Positions 1-9,069 of a stretch of 64,000 nucleotides of DNA are shown here, one piece after another; position 1 is the first letter of the stretch; each line of letters starts with the position of its first letter. The DNA lies in contig JAGOJU010000009.1 of NCBI GenBank assembly GCA_017994935.1, positions 20,153 through 84,152 on the forward strand. Reading direction: 5' to 3'. Made by a program: the position numbers and the translations under genes. Source of the stretch: Opitutaceae bacterium. GTDB taxonomy: Bacteria > Verrucomicrobiota > Verrucomicrobiia > Opitutales > Opitutaceae. The notes beneath the pieces were generated by a model. The model searched no databases and had not been told where the DNA came from. It was given only the letters and a program-made list of their open reading frames with translations.

Positions 1-1205
1 GAGGCATCGAGCAGGAGCCGTGAAAGGGTCTGCAATGATTCCCTGCCTGCGGAGGGATTGCCGGGAATCACCTCGGCGAGCCTCTGCGAAACTGCCTGGC
101 GCGCAGCGGGAGTGATTGAGGGCTGCGCAAGCAAGGCAACCAGGCGGGCTTCGATCAAAGCGAGCGCCTTGGGATCAAGCCCGGCCTCTGCGATCGCTTG
201 ATCGAGCCAGTCGAACGGAGCCTGGTCCGCATCATATGCCGTCCGGCCGACGGCCTCAAAAAGAGCCGGATCGGAGGCGAGCGGAGGTGGAACCGGGCGC
301 GCGCGTGGCGTGGCGTCGGCCTGGAGATCTCCCACCGCCCACTGAATTCCTGCGAGGTAGTGGGCGAGAATGGTGGGATTCCAGTAGATGGCGTGATTGT
401 GTCCTAGAGAGCAGTAGAAAACCCGTCCCTTGCCATAGGTGCGCAGCTGGCTGATCGCAAAGTCGTTGTCGGTGCGGACGATTTTGGGAGCGATGTCCGG
501 ATGGCGTTCTCCACTCCTGCGCAGATCGAGACTGAGGATGACACGATGGGTCTTGCGGGAATAGGGATCCTTGAGCTGGTAGATCTCATCCTGAACAGGG
601 AAGGAGATCGCTCCCTTGAAGGCGGCGTTCAGCGGGTGTGTCGGATCCTCGTTCCAGAGCGTGACATTCCAATCGTGGGTCCATGGATGGCTGAGGAAAT
701 AGCCTCCCATCATTTCGCCGTATTCCGGCCACTTGTAGCAGCTGTCGGTCGCGCCGTGGATTCCCACCACGCCGCAACCTCCGCGCACATAGTCCATGAG
801 TGCCTTGCGGGTTTCAACCGTGTCGAAAATTTCGCCCGTCGTGCTCAAGAAGAGGAGCGCGTCGAAGTCACGCAGATTGTCCGTTGTAAACACTTCGGGC
901 TTGTCGGCCACCGAAGTGCTGTAGGCACCCGTGCGCTTGCCCATCAGTTCCAGCGCCTCGACACCGGTTTCAATCGAGGCGTGGCGGTAGCCCTTGGTCT
1001 GTGTGTAGATCAGGATACGCCGCGCCTTTTTGGGTTTTGCCGGAGCGCTTGACGGCAGTGCGTCGAGAATGCGTGCCCGGTTCTCCGGTGTCACCGGATC
1101 TCCGCGCAGGTGACACGTGGACGTCGCTATGGCAACGAAGGAGGCCAAACGCACCGCGAGATAAACAGCGCGCAAGGAGGGGAGTGGGGAAAGTTGGGTG
1201 CGCAT
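1..1205 (-). CDS. ThuA-domain protein, secreted (partial, C-terminus beyond left edge)
   Basis: The minus-strand frame is open from an ATG at 1205 to the window edge (about 401 codons). The first 25-30 residues form a plausible signal peptide. The ThuA fold is recognisable: the start motif RRILIYTQTKGYRHASI, then VRGGCGVVGIHGATDS, GGYFLSHPWTHDW and, near residue 270, GRVFYCSLGHNHAIYW. ThuA domains are glutamine-amidotransferase-like folds common in Verrucomicrobiota and Planctomycetota next to sugar dehydrogenases; their reaction is not firmly known. The part after residue 300 looks helical and could begin the HEAT-like or cytochrome-containing tail seen in longer family members, but it is cut off. 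It lies 10 nt downstream of the Gfo/Idh/MocA gene on the same strand, so the two are probably one transcript for sugar or polyol oxidation. The family is certain; the substrate is unknown. Confidence 0.85.
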   Translation of the reverse strand, partial: MRTQLSPLPSLRAVYLAVRLASFVAIATSTCHLRGDPVTPENRARILDALPSSAPAKPKKARRILIYTQTKGYRHASIETGVEALELMGKRTGAYSTSVADKPEVFTTDNLRDFDALLFLSTTGEIFDTVETRKALMDYVRGGCGVVGIHGATDSCYKWPEYGEMMGGYFLSHPWTHDWNVTLWNEDPTHPLNAAFKGAISFPVQDEIYQLKDPYSRKTHRVILSLDLRRSGERHPDIAPKIVRTDNDFAISQLRTYGKGRVFYCSLGHNHAIYWNPTILAHYLAGIQWAVGDLQADATPRARPVPPPLASDPALFEAVGRTAYDADQAPFDWLDQAIAEAGLDPKALALIEARLVALLAQPSITPAARQAVSQRLAEVIPGNPSAGRESLQTLSRLLLDA

Positions 1206-1215
1206 GCGGCGGATC

Positions 1216-2532
1216 TCAAAGGGTGGTGTAGGGCGCGCGGCGGGTACGATCGAGAAGCCGGGAGGCCACGGGGTCGCCCACGACATCCTCCTTGCGAGGG
1301 TCCCATCTGACGGGACGCCGAAGCAGCGCCGCGATATTGTTCAAATGGCAGACTGTTGCCGTACGGTTGCCTATTTCTACATCGCAGATTGGACGCTGCC
1401 GGATGCGCATGCAGTGAAAGAAATCGGTGTGATGGTCATCACTGACATACAGGTGTGGCTCTTCGGCCCGCATCGGGCGCGCGGCGAGGGGTGCGGGATC
1501 GGTGACAAGAACATCGTCGCGGCCCACCCAGATGGTGCCTTTCGTTCCCTTGAATTCGATCATCCCATGGTCCAGATGCTCGACGCGCTCAACCTTGATG
1601 CCTGAGTCGTAACGATGGGTCTGGAAACGCACATCTTCCCATCCCTTTGGGGTGAACTCGACGGGGCCGCTGTTGTCCATGCCAAGGGCCCATTGAATGA
1701 TGTCAAAATGGTGGGCTCCCCAGTCGCCGTTTTTCCGTCCCCCATACTCCAGGTAGACCCTCCATCCGCCGCCATAGTTTCCCTGGACGCGAAGGGCATT
1801 GTAGGGCCGCCAAGGTGTGGGCCCGAGCCAGCGGTCGTAGTCGAAACCCTCTGGAACAGGCTGCTCGCGGAGGATCCTGGGCTGGGGAAACGTGCCCAGG
1901 ACGGTGCGGATCCCGGTGAGGTCGCCGATCCACTTCGCACGGACCATCGCTGCGGCCTTGCGGAAGGCGGCATTGGAGCGCTGCTGGGTGCCGGTCTGCA
2001 GCACCCGGCCGCAGCGTCGCGCCGTTTCCACCAAAACGCGTCCCTCACGCACTGCGAGCGTGAGGGGTTTTTCGCAATAGACGTCTTTTCCGGCGATCAT
2101 CGCTGCGTTTGCGATGGGTGCATGCCAGTGATCGGGCACGCATACGAAGACAGCGTCGATGTCAGGTCGCTTCAGGATCTCCTCATGCGTGGAATGGATT
2201 GCCGGACCCGAGCCGTCGCCGTACGCTTGGGAGATTCGTGCCTTCGCGTGTTCCGCCGCGGATCGTGACACATCGCACAGGGCGATGATCCGGCAATCAT
2301 CGCGCCCAAGCAGCGCTCCGATGTGGGAACTGGCAATCATCCCGTTGCCGATGATGCCGAGCTGGATCCTTGTTGCCGGGGCGGATTGTCCTTGCAGACG
2401 GCCTCGGAAAAAGAGGGGTGCCGTCGCAGCGGCAATGATGCCTGTGATCCCGCGGTGAAGTGCCTGACGCCGCGTGAGCGGCAACGAGTCAAAAGGGGAC
2501 TGCGGGTGGCGTGAAGGCTTCATGGGGAGCAT
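1216..2532 (-). CDS. Gfo/Idh/MocA family oxidoreductase with Tat signal
   Basis: A 438-residue NAD(P)-dependent dehydrogenase of the Gfo/Idh/MocA family. The N-terminus carries a twin-arginine motif (LTRRQALHRG, residues 20-28) followed by a hydrophobic stretch, so the protein is predicted to be exported folded with its cofactor. The Rossmann motif LGIIGNGMIASSHIG follows at about residue 57, and the family EKP motif (VYCEKPLTLA) lies near residue 152. The C-terminal half (WLGPTPWRPYN, GDWGAHHFDIIQWALG) is the usual substrate domain with conserved histidines. The ATG at 2532 gives the complete Tat signal; ATG 2523 is an alternative, and no strong ribosome binding site is visible for either. 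It sits 10 nt upstream of the ThuA gene and is divergent from the transporter fusion. Such enzymes oxidise periplasmic sugars or inositols; the actual substrate is inferred, not seen. Confidence 0.9.
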   Translation of the reverse strand: MLPMKPSRHPQSPFDSLPLTRRQALHRGITGIIAAATAPLFFRGRLQGQSAPATRIQLGIIGNGMIASSHIGALLGRDDCRIIALCDVSRSAAEHAKARISQAYGDGSGPAIHSTHEEILKRPDIDAVFVCVPDHWHAPIANAAMIAGKDVYCEKPLTLAVREGRVLVETARRCGRVLQTGTQQRSNAAFRKAAAMVRAKWIGDLTGIRTVLGTFPQPRILREQPVPEGFDYDRWLGPTPWRPYNALRVQGNYGGGWRVYLEYGGRKNGDWGAHHFDIIQWALGMDNSGPVEFTPKGWEDVRFQTHRYDSGIKVERVEHLDHGMIEFKGTKGTIWVGRDDVLVTDPAPLAARPMRAEEPHLYVSDDHHTDFFHCMRIRQRPICDVEIGNRTATVCHLNNIAALLRRPVRWDPRKEDVVGDPVASRLLDRTRRAPYTTL

Positions 2533-2709
2533 GCAAAGGGAGGGTTCCTGAGGCTCGGAATCGAAGGTGCACTCTTGCACGAGCAATCCCCGCGAGGCAA
2601 GCCACCACGTGGATCCCTCCGCAGGAGATATGGGACGAATTTCGTGACGTTGACCTGCCTGCAGAGGCGCGAGAATGTGGCGCCACGTCGCGCCGGATGC
2701 GCTCAGTCG
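2533..2709. promoter_or_regulatory. Divergent intergenic region between dehydrogenase and transporter fusion
   Basis: This 177-nt gap separates divergent starts, so it must hold both promoters. A short perfect inverted repeat, GTGCA-CTCT-TGCAC, lies at 2567-2580. It could be an operator half-site pair but is short enough to occur by chance. No clear -35/-10 pair was identified. Confidence 0.35.
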
Positions 2710-5052
2710 ATGGTTCAATCCAACTCCCATTTCCGTCGGTTCATTTTCCTGTGTTTCGGGTTCCTGGTCGTTGGCCAGGCCGGCGCCCGCGCAGCGGTCA
2801 CGGGGATCGAAATCCCGATCTTTGCGGGCGGATACGGCACGGCGTTCTATGAGGAGACGGCCCGGGAGTTTGAAAAACTGAGGCCGGAGGTCAGCGTCCG
2901 GGTCCATGGGGACCCGAGGATCTCGGACAAGCTGCGAGTGAGGATCATCGCGGGTTCCCTTCCGGACGCGATGCTGCCCCGCGACGTGCTGATTCCGGCG
3001 CTCGTGCACGCCGGCAAACTGCGTGATCTCACGACGCTCCTTGACGGACCCAACTGGGAGGGAGACGCACGCTGGCGGGACACGTTTCTGCCGGGGGCCC
3101 TGGATTCGTGGAAGATCGAGGGAGGCATTTATGGTGTGCCGGTGAGCTATGCGTGCTGGGCAATCTTCTACAATCGCGGGCTTTTCCGCACGCATGGCTG
3201 GAGTGTTCCAGAGACCTGGGATGAGTTTTTCGCGTTGTGTGAGAAGATCCGTGCCGCGGGCATTGCGCCCGTGAGTCTGACCGGAATCTACGGCAACTAC
3301 CCGGATTCCATTGTCCGCTCCGCCTACTACAACCTTGCCGGTCCGGAAGGATGGGAGCGGATGGGCAGGACCGAAGCGGGCGCCTATTCGGATCCCCGCT
3401 ACATCCGGGCTGCGGGCGTGCTTCAGCGGCTTGCGGAGAAGGACCTGCTGGCGGGCTGGGAGGGGGCGACGCATACGGGCGCGCAGACCGCTTTTGCAGA
3501 AGGTCGCGCGGCCATGTGCGTCTCAGGATCGTGGATGCTCTATGAAATGGGGGACAAACTGCCGCCAGGCCTCGATGTGGGTGCAATGAACTTTCCAACC
3601 TTTGCCGATGGCATTGCCGATCCCACGACGATCCAGGCAAGCACGGACAACCTCTTCTGTTTTGTCACGGGTGATCCGAAAAGGGAGGCGGCGACGCTGG
3701 ACTTTCTTCGCTACCTTACGTCCCGGGAGCGTGCGCATGCATTTGTTCGCCGCATCCAATCGCCAACGGCAATCAAGGGTGTGCAGCCCGGGGAGTTCTC
3801 GCCGCGAATGAGAGGCATTGCCGAACTGATCTTGAATGCCCGGCATGCCTTCACGATGCCGCAGGTCATGCTGCAGCCTCCTCCTGTCCGGCAGGCGCTC
3901 GTGGACGAACGCCTGCAACTGATGGCGGGCCGAATCTCGCCTGGTGAGTATGCCACGAGGATTGAGGCCGCTGCAGCCGTGCACCGAGCGAGGATTGCGA
4001 ATCCGGATCGCGTTGAATATCGCCATGCATGGGCAGGGGGACTCCTGCTCGCCGGGCTGCTTGCGCTTCTGGCGTGGCTGTTCCTTAAGCCGGTCGCGAG
4101 GCTCGTGTTGCGAAGGCGGCGTCCTCCGGGTGCATCAGTCCACCGTGACAGCTTCGGGCCGCTGCGCGCCCGGACGGCGGGTGTGTTCCTGGTGCCCTCC
4201 TTCCTGATCTATGCCGCGCTCGTGCTGGTTCCGGGAGCGGTGGCGGCGATGTGGGCCTTCACGCGGTGGGATGGCATGGGACAGCGCGAGTGGATTGGAT
4301 TGCTCAATTTTCGATGGCTGATCTTCGAGAGCGACACGTTCTGGATGGCCTTGCGCAACAATCTATTCCTGATGGCGGTTCCTGCGGCGATTGTTCTGCC
4401 GATATCGCTTGCTCTTGCCTATCTCCTTCATCGAAGGGTTCCGGGTGCGGGCTTTTTCCGCTCGGTGTTTCTTTTTCCCAATCTTCTCGGAGGCATCGCT
4501 GCGACGCTGCTTTGGATGAGTGCCTACGAGCCGCATGGTGGCCTCGTGAACGCCGCGCTGGCCGGACTTGGGCGGGTGCTCGGTAGCGAAACCCTGATGG
4601 GGTTTGAGTCGCACCCCTGGCTCGCGCCACGCAACCTCTACTGGTCGCTCGTTCCCATCTACGTGTGGATGGCCTGTGGCTTCAATCTTGTGCTTTTTCT
4701 GGCCGCCATGGAAGGCATTGACGCAAGCCTCTATGAGGCGGCGGAACTCGACGGCGCGTCGCGGCTCCAGCAGTTCCTCGGCATAACGCTTCCGCTCATC
4801 TGGCAGACCGTCGTTGTGGCGCTCGTTTTTCTCGTGATCGCAGGCCTCAATGCGTTTGAGATGATCTGGCTGCTGACTTCACAGGATCCCGATTCACGAA
4901 GTCACACGCTGGGCACCCTGATGGTGAGTTCGATGTTCAAGGAGTTTCAAGTGGGTCGGGCGACCGCGATAGCCGTCGTGCTGCTCGTGCTCGTCCTTGC
5001 AGGAAGCGCGCTGCTGATGCGCCTCCTGCGGCGCGAACAGCCTGACATGTGA
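2710..5052 (+). CDS. ABC sugar transporter: solute-binding protein fused to CUT1-type permease
   Basis: One 780-residue frame joins two proteins that are normally separate. Residues 1-28 are a signal peptide. Residues about 30-420 are a family 1 extracellular sugar-binding domain (for example YGVPVSYACWAIFYNR and AAMCVSGSWMLYEMG). A transmembrane helix near 440-462 and a basic loop lead into a MalF/UgpA-like permease from about residue 490, with several further helices. The permease keeps its EAA loop (YEAAELDGASRLQQFLGITLPL, about residue 675), the contact site for an ABC ATPase. The ATG at 2710 is chosen because it places the signal peptide at the N-terminus; the frame is open further upstream to 2575 but that stretch does not look coding. 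No MalG-type second permease and no MalK-type ATPase adjoin it. The fusion tethers the receptor directly to the translocator. The sugar is unknown. Confidence 0.88.
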   Translation: MVQSNSHFRRFIFLCFGFLVVGQAGARAAVTGIEIPIFAGGYGTAFYEETAREFEKLRPEVSVRVHGDPRISDKLRVRIIAGSLPDAMLPRDVLIPALVHAGKLRDLTTLLDGPNWEGDARWRDTFLPGALDSWKIEGGIYGVPVSYACWAIFYNRGLFRTHGWSVPETWDEFFALCEKIRAAGIAPVSLTGIYGNYPDSIVRSAYYNLAGPEGWERMGRTEAGAYSDPRYIRAAGVLQRLAEKDLLAGWEGATHTGAQTAFAEGRAAMCVSGSWMLYEMGDKLPPGLDVGAMNFPTFADGIADPTTIQASTDNLFCFVTGDPKREAATLDFLRYLTSRERAHAFVRRIQSPTAIKGVQPGEFSPRMRGIAELILNARHAFTMPQVMLQPPPVRQALVDERLQLMAGRISPGEYATRIEAAAAVHRARIANPDRVEYRHAWAGGLLLAGLLALLAWLFLKPVARLVLRRRRPPGASVHRDSFGPLRARTAGVFLVPSFLIYAALVLVPGAVAAMWAFTRWDGMGQREWIGLLNFRWLIFESDTFWMALRNNLFLMAVPAAIVLPISLALAYLLHRRVPGAGFFRSVFLFPNLLGGIAATLLWMSAYEPHGGLVNAALAGLGRVLGSETLMGFESHPWLAPRNLYWSLVPIYVWMACGFNLVLFLAAMEGIDASLYEAAELDGASRLQQFLGITLPLIWQTVVVALVFLVIAGLNAFEMIWLLTSQDPDSRSHTLGTLMVSSMFKEFQVGRATAIAVVLLVLVLAGSALLMRLLRREQPDM

Positions 5053-5185
5053 GGCTGGCTGCGGGATCCATGGCTGCCCGTGGCGGTCCCGAGAAACGAA
5101 GTCCTCCGGCGCTTGTAAGTTGACATGGGCGTGCATCCTGACGCCTTCGATCTGGGCAAACGGGAAGCAACCAATCTCTATTTCG

Positions 5186-6658
5186 ATGAGGATCTATTTC
5201 ATGGGTGTGTGTGGCACGGCGATGGGCAATGCCGCCTTGCTCGCCCGCGCCGCGGGGCACGAGGTCATCGGCGCCGACACCGGTGTCTATCCGCCGATGA
5301 GTCAGGTTCTGGCGGACGCCGGTATCGAGGTTCACGAAGGCTACGATCCGGCGCGCCTCGAGCGGCTGGCGCCGGACATCGTGGTCATCGGCAATGCGAT
5401 GACCCGGGGCAACCACGAGGTGGAGTGGCTGCTCGACACCCGGGCGCTGCCGTTCACCTCGCTCCCTGCGCTCCTGCACGACCGAGTGCTTTGCCGTCGC
5501 CGCAACATCGTTGTTGCAGGCACACACGGCAAGACGACGACCACGGCCCTGACGGCCTTTCTTTTGCGCGAGAATGGCGGTGATCCTGGGTTCCTGATCG
5601 GAGGCGTGCCCGTGGATCCCCCGATGGGAAATCACCTCGGGTCGGACGAAGAGCCCTTCGTGATTGAAGGTGACGAGTATGACAGCGCCTTTTTCGACAA
5701 GCGCAGCAAATTCGTGCATTACGCACCGCGGATTGCGGTCCTCAACAACCTGGAGTTTGACCATGCGGATATCTTTCGCGATCTGGCAGACGTGCAGCGT
5801 TCCTTCTTGCACCTGACACGGCTGGTGCCCCGCTCCGGATGGATTGTGCTGAACGGGGACGATGACAACCTTGCGGCGCTGGGACCGATGCCATGGACCC
5901 GGATTCTCCGGGTGGGAACCGGTGAGGGGAACGATGTCCGGATCGTCGGATTCCGCGAGAGCGCCACTGGTTCCAGCTTTGAGCTCACCTGGCATGGCCA
6001 GGCATGGGATCGTGTGCACTGGGAGCTTCCGGGGCTCTACAACGCCCGCAACGCTACGATGGCGGCCACGGCGGCGCTGCTGTCGAGGGCCGTCCCGCCC
6101 ACAGGGCCGGCAACGCCCTCGATGCGACGCGATCCGCTGGCGGCGGGGCTTGATTTGCGGCCCCTCGCAAGATTCCGCGGCGTGAGGCGCCGCCAGGAGA
6201 CACTCGTGTCGGCACAGGGTCTTTTCGTCGTGGAGGATTTTGGCCATCATCCCACCGCGATTAGCGAGACCCTGCTCTCGTTTCGGAATCGTCACCCCCA
6301 GTCTCGCCTGACCGCGGTCTTCGAACCGCGAAGCAACACGGCGCGGACGAGGATTCTCCAGGAGAATTTCATGAGGGCCCTGGCGAACGCGGATGAGGTC
6401 TATCTCGGCGCTGTGAACCGGGCGGAAAGGCTTTCGGCCGACGACCGATTCGACCGGGATGCCGTTGCGAGCTTTCTCCGCGAAAAGGGGATTGTCGCCC
6501 ATTCCCCGTTGGAGAATGCCGGGTTGCTGCAGGAATTGATCAGGAACACCCTGAAGGACCGGAATGGGTCCCGTGTGGTGATCTTCTTCTCAAACGGAAG
6601 CTTCGACGGCATCATCGCGAAGTATGCGATGGCCGCCAGAGCCGCCGTGGAGCCCTGA
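5186..6658 (+). CDS. mpl: UDP-N-acetylmuramate:L-alanyl-gamma-D-glutamyl-meso-diaminopimelate ligase
   Basis: A 490-residue Mur-ligase-family enzyme. Mpl joins a recycled murein tripeptide to UDP-MurNAc using ATP in the cytoplasm, which returns peptidoglycan fragments to cell-wall synthesis. The N-terminus MRIYFMGVCGTAMGNAAL is the UDP-binding domain, and GTHGKTTTT at residues 112-120 is the ATP P-loop. VIEGDEYDSAFFDKRSKF is the Mpl-type central motif. The C-terminal VVEDFGHHPTAI and AVFEPRSNTARTR motifs are typical of Mpl rather than MurC. Length fits the family (about 450-490). The ATG at 5186 is the only start that begins at the nucleotide-binding strand. The gene stands alone, 133 nt after the transporter fusion and convergent with the ABC ATPase 11 nt away. 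Confidence 0.92.
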   Translation: MRIYFMGVCGTAMGNAALLARAAGHEVIGADTGVYPPMSQVLADAGIEVHEGYDPARLERLAPDIVVIGNAMTRGNHEVEWLLDTRALPFTSLPALLHDRVLCRRRNIVVAGTHGKTTTTALTAFLLRENGGDPGFLIGGVPVDPPMGNHLGSDEEPFVIEGDEYDSAFFDKRSKFVHYAPRIAVLNNLEFDHADIFRDLADVQRSFLHLTRLVPRSGWIVLNGDDDNLAALGPMPWTRILRVGTGEGNDVRIVGFRESATGSSFELTWHGQAWDRVHWELPGLYNARNATMAATAALLSRAVPPTGPATPSMRRDPLAAGLDLRPLARFRGVRRRQETLVSAQGLFVVEDFGHHPTAISETLLSFRNRHPQSRLTAVFEPRSNTARTRILQENFMRALANADEVYLGAVNRAERLSADDRFDRDAVASFLREKGIVAHSPLENAGLLQELIRNTLKDRNGSRVVIFFSNGSFDGIIAKYAMAARAAVEP

Positions 6659-6669
6659 AGGAAACCGGA

Positions 6670-7464
6670 TCAGGTCGGAGTTTCAGCCGAGTACCTGTCT
6701 TCGGACCGCCTCACCCGTAGTGGCGCGTCGAATACATCCGTCAGCACGCGACTTGTGATGATGTCATGGATCCTTCCTGCATGGGCGACACGGCCTGACT
6801 TCAGGGTGATGGCGTGGGTGAACACGGGACGTATCTCCTCGATGTGGTGGGTGACAAGCACCAGTGCGGGGGAGTGGGGCTTGCGGGCCAGGCGCTCGAC
6901 GAATTGCAGGAATTTGGAGCGGGCGACCGGATCCAGGCCCGCGCAAGGCTCGTCGAGGATGAGGATGCGGGGCTTCGCCATGAGTGCGCGCGCGATCAGA
7001 ACCCGCTGACGTTCCCCTTGAGAGAGGTAGAGCCATGGCCGGTCTGCGATCCCTCCGGCGCCCATCATTCGCAGGTATCTCCTTGCGGAGATCCGGTCGC
7101 TGCGCGTGGTTGGGGCCCAGAGGTCCAGCTGGGCATACCTGCCGCTGATCACCGTTTCCTCCGCAACCTCGGCCGGGGGGATGGATGCCTGGATTGCACT
7201 CGTGACAATTCCCAGCCGGATGCGAACGTCGCGCCAGTCGTCGGAGCCATAGTGTTTTCCAAGCAGGGTGATGGAGCCTTTGGAGGGAGAGAGGTAGCCC
7301 AGCAGTGTCTTGAGGAGGGATGTCTTGCCACATCCGTTCGGCCCAAGCAGCACCCAATGTTCTCCCGGACGAATACTCCAGTTGATGTCCTCGAGGATGG
7401 CTGTGTTTCCGCGGCAGACGGAGAGATTGCTGATTTGCAGGAGCGGCGGGCGGACGGACGGCAT
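6670..7464 (-). CDS. Orphan ABC transporter ATP-binding protein
   Basis: A single nucleotide-binding domain of 264 residues from ATG 7464. Walker A is GPNGCGKTS (near residue 41), the signature is LSQGERQRVLIARAL (near 145), Walker B is ILILDEPCAGLD (near 167), and the switch His is in VTHHIEEI. The sequence resembles the ModF/iron-chelate group of soluble ATPases. No permease or binding protein is adjacent, so its transport partner cannot be named. An in-frame ATG at 7530 with a good GAAGGA ribosome binding site would add 22 residues and make this start overlap the divergent gene's start. Both starts are possible; 7464 begins just before the first conserved strand. Confidence 0.85.
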   Translation of the reverse strand: MPSVRPPLLQISNLSVCRGNTAILEDINWSIRPGEHWVLLGPNGCGKTSLLKTLLGYLSPSKGSITLLGKHYGSDDWRDVRIRLGIVTSAIQASIPPAEVAEETVISGRYAQLDLWAPTTRSDRISARRYLRMMGAGGIADRPWLYLSQGERQRVLIARALMAKPRILILDEPCAGLDPVARSKFLQFVERLARKPHSPALVLVTHHIEEIRPVFTHAITLKSGRVAHAGRIHDIITSRVLTDVFDAPLRVRRSEDRYSAETPT

Positions 7465-7528
7465 CAACCCCAGTTGGCCAAATGGCTTGGCGCTGGTCAA
7501 TGTCGACGACACGTGCAAGGATGTCCCC

Positions 7529-8956
7529 ATGTTTTTCCTTCGATGCCTGAAAATGGGTGGGTGCATTCTGGCCATGTTTGCCGGTGTCGATGCGGCCGCC
7601 CGCACCTTCAGTGTCATGGTCTACAATGTGGAGAACCTCTTTGATGACGACGGCGTGGCAGCGTACGAAGACTACCAGCCCCGCCTCTACACGTCGGCGC
7701 ACTTCAAGACGAAGCTGGCGAACATTTCCCGCGTGGTGGCGGGCATGGAGAATGGAAAGGGACCGGATATCATCCTGTTTCAGGAGATCGAGGTTGATCA
7801 GACTCCAGACCGTGTCGCCCCGGCCGAGGAGCAGCTGCGCGCCGCGTTTGAATCCCGCGGCATGACCGGGTATACGGTTGTCCCGGGCAACGATTCAGCA
7901 GCGACACGATACGAGGACGGAAATCCCCGGGGGGTGAAGTGCGTGATCTTCACGCGGTTTCCGGTCAGGCAGGTTCGCAATCACCCCACGTTGAATGCGC
8001 GCAACATTCTGGAGGTTGAGCTGGAGATCGATGGAGCAAGGCTGCACGTGTTCGACAACCACTGGAAATCAGGGGCAAGCGATCCGGTGACGGAAAAAAT
8101 CCGCATCGCAAACGCCCGCACCCTCCGGGCGCGTCTGGACGAGCTACTCCGTGAGGATCCGCATGCCGACATCATTCTCGGCGGCGACTTCAATTCGCAA
8201 TACAACCAGAGCCGGGTGATGAAAGGCCGGATGCCGGTCACCGCGTTGAATGACGTGCTCGGCTCCCAGGGCAACGAACTCGCCCTGCGCGCGGGAAAGG
8301 CTACACTTTACAACCTGTGGTTTGAACTGCCAGCCGATCAGCGTGGAAGCGACGTGTATCGCGGCGAATGGGGAACCCTCATCCAGATGATCCTTTCCCG
8401 GGGGCTGTACGACTTCAAAGGCGTCCAGTATGTTGACAACTCCTTCGCCGTGCTCCGGCTGAAGGGGATCAATGCCAATCCCGAGGGGACGCCCCTGCGC
8501 TGGACGAGTGAAGGTGCGTCAGGCTCCGGATTCTCGGATCATTTTCCCGTCTACGCTCTATTCCGGACCGTGAAGGACAACCGTACCGACAAATGGATAG
8601 ATTTGGAAAGTCCGTCGAAGAGCGATGACAGCCCCTCCCGGCCACCCAAGGCTCCGGAGAAGACCTATGATCTCGCAAGCGCGACCAATCTTTCGGCTGT
8701 GCATGATCGGACTGCATTGCGAAATGGAAGTTTCAACGGGAAACTCATGCACGTGGAAGGACGGGTTGGAACGGGCCGTCGCCTGTCGGTCGAGGTGAAC
8801 GGAGATTCCTGGGAAGTCTGGGTCCCTGATCCCGCACTGCGCGAAAAGGTGCGCTCGCGCTGGCGCGAAGGTGACCGGATTTCCTTTTACGGCATTCTGG
8901 GGCAGTTCAAGGGCACCTGGCAGTTCACGGTCGAGCGAGCGGATTGGATCCGGTGA
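7529..8956 (+). CDS. Secreted endonuclease/exonuclease/phosphatase family protein
   Basis: A 475-residue protein with an N-terminal signal peptide (residues 1 to about 25) and an EEP catalytic domain. VYNVENLFDD, ILFQEIEVD (metal-ligand Glu), IILGGDFNSQYN and the C-terminal GFSDHFPVYALF (catalytic Asp-His) are the hallmark motifs. EEP enzymes cleave phosphodiesters in DNA, phospholipids or inositol phosphates. After a low-complexity linker rich in Ser and Pro (about residues 355-375) the last 100 residues look like an OB-fold-type domain (HVEGRVGTGRRLSVEVNG), suggesting an extracellular nuclease. The start at 7529 has an AAGGA about 8 nt upstream. The alternative ATG at 7553 would shorten the signal peptide. 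It is divergent from the ABC ATPase. Confidence 0.85.
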   Translation: MFFLRCLKMGGCILAMFAGVDAAARTFSVMVYNVENLFDDDGVAAYEDYQPRLYTSAHFKTKLANISRVVAGMENGKGPDIILFQEIEVDQTPDRVAPAEEQLRAAFESRGMTGYTVVPGNDSAATRYEDGNPRGVKCVIFTRFPVRQVRNHPTLNARNILEVELEIDGARLHVFDNHWKSGASDPVTEKIRIANARTLRARLDELLREDPHADIILGGDFNSQYNQSRVMKGRMPVTALNDVLGSQGNELALRAGKATLYNLWFELPADQRGSDVYRGEWGTLIQMILSRGLYDFKGVQYVDNSFAVLRLKGINANPEGTPLRWTSEGASGSGFSDHFPVYALFRTVKDNRTDKWIDLESPSKSDDSPSRPPKAPEKTYDLASATNLSAVHDRTALRNGSFNGKLMHVEGRVGTGRRLSVEVNGDSWEVWVPDPALREKVRSRWREGDRISFYGILGQFKGTWQFTVERADWIR

Positions 8957-9069
8957 GCTCTCGAACGAATACGCAGTTCCGGTCGAGTCAGACGGGAACC
9001 GGCCGACCGCTGCACTGGAGCGCATTCAGCATCTGAGCGCAGGCAGAAATTTGAGCTGACTCGATGGGG

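Noticed and set aside
4937..6502. Long minus-strand open frame opposite mpl (521 codons)
   Set aside because: It is the reverse shadow of a clear Mur ligase gene and has low-complexity, His/Arg-rich sequence without domains; GC-rich coding DNA often leaves the opposite strand open.
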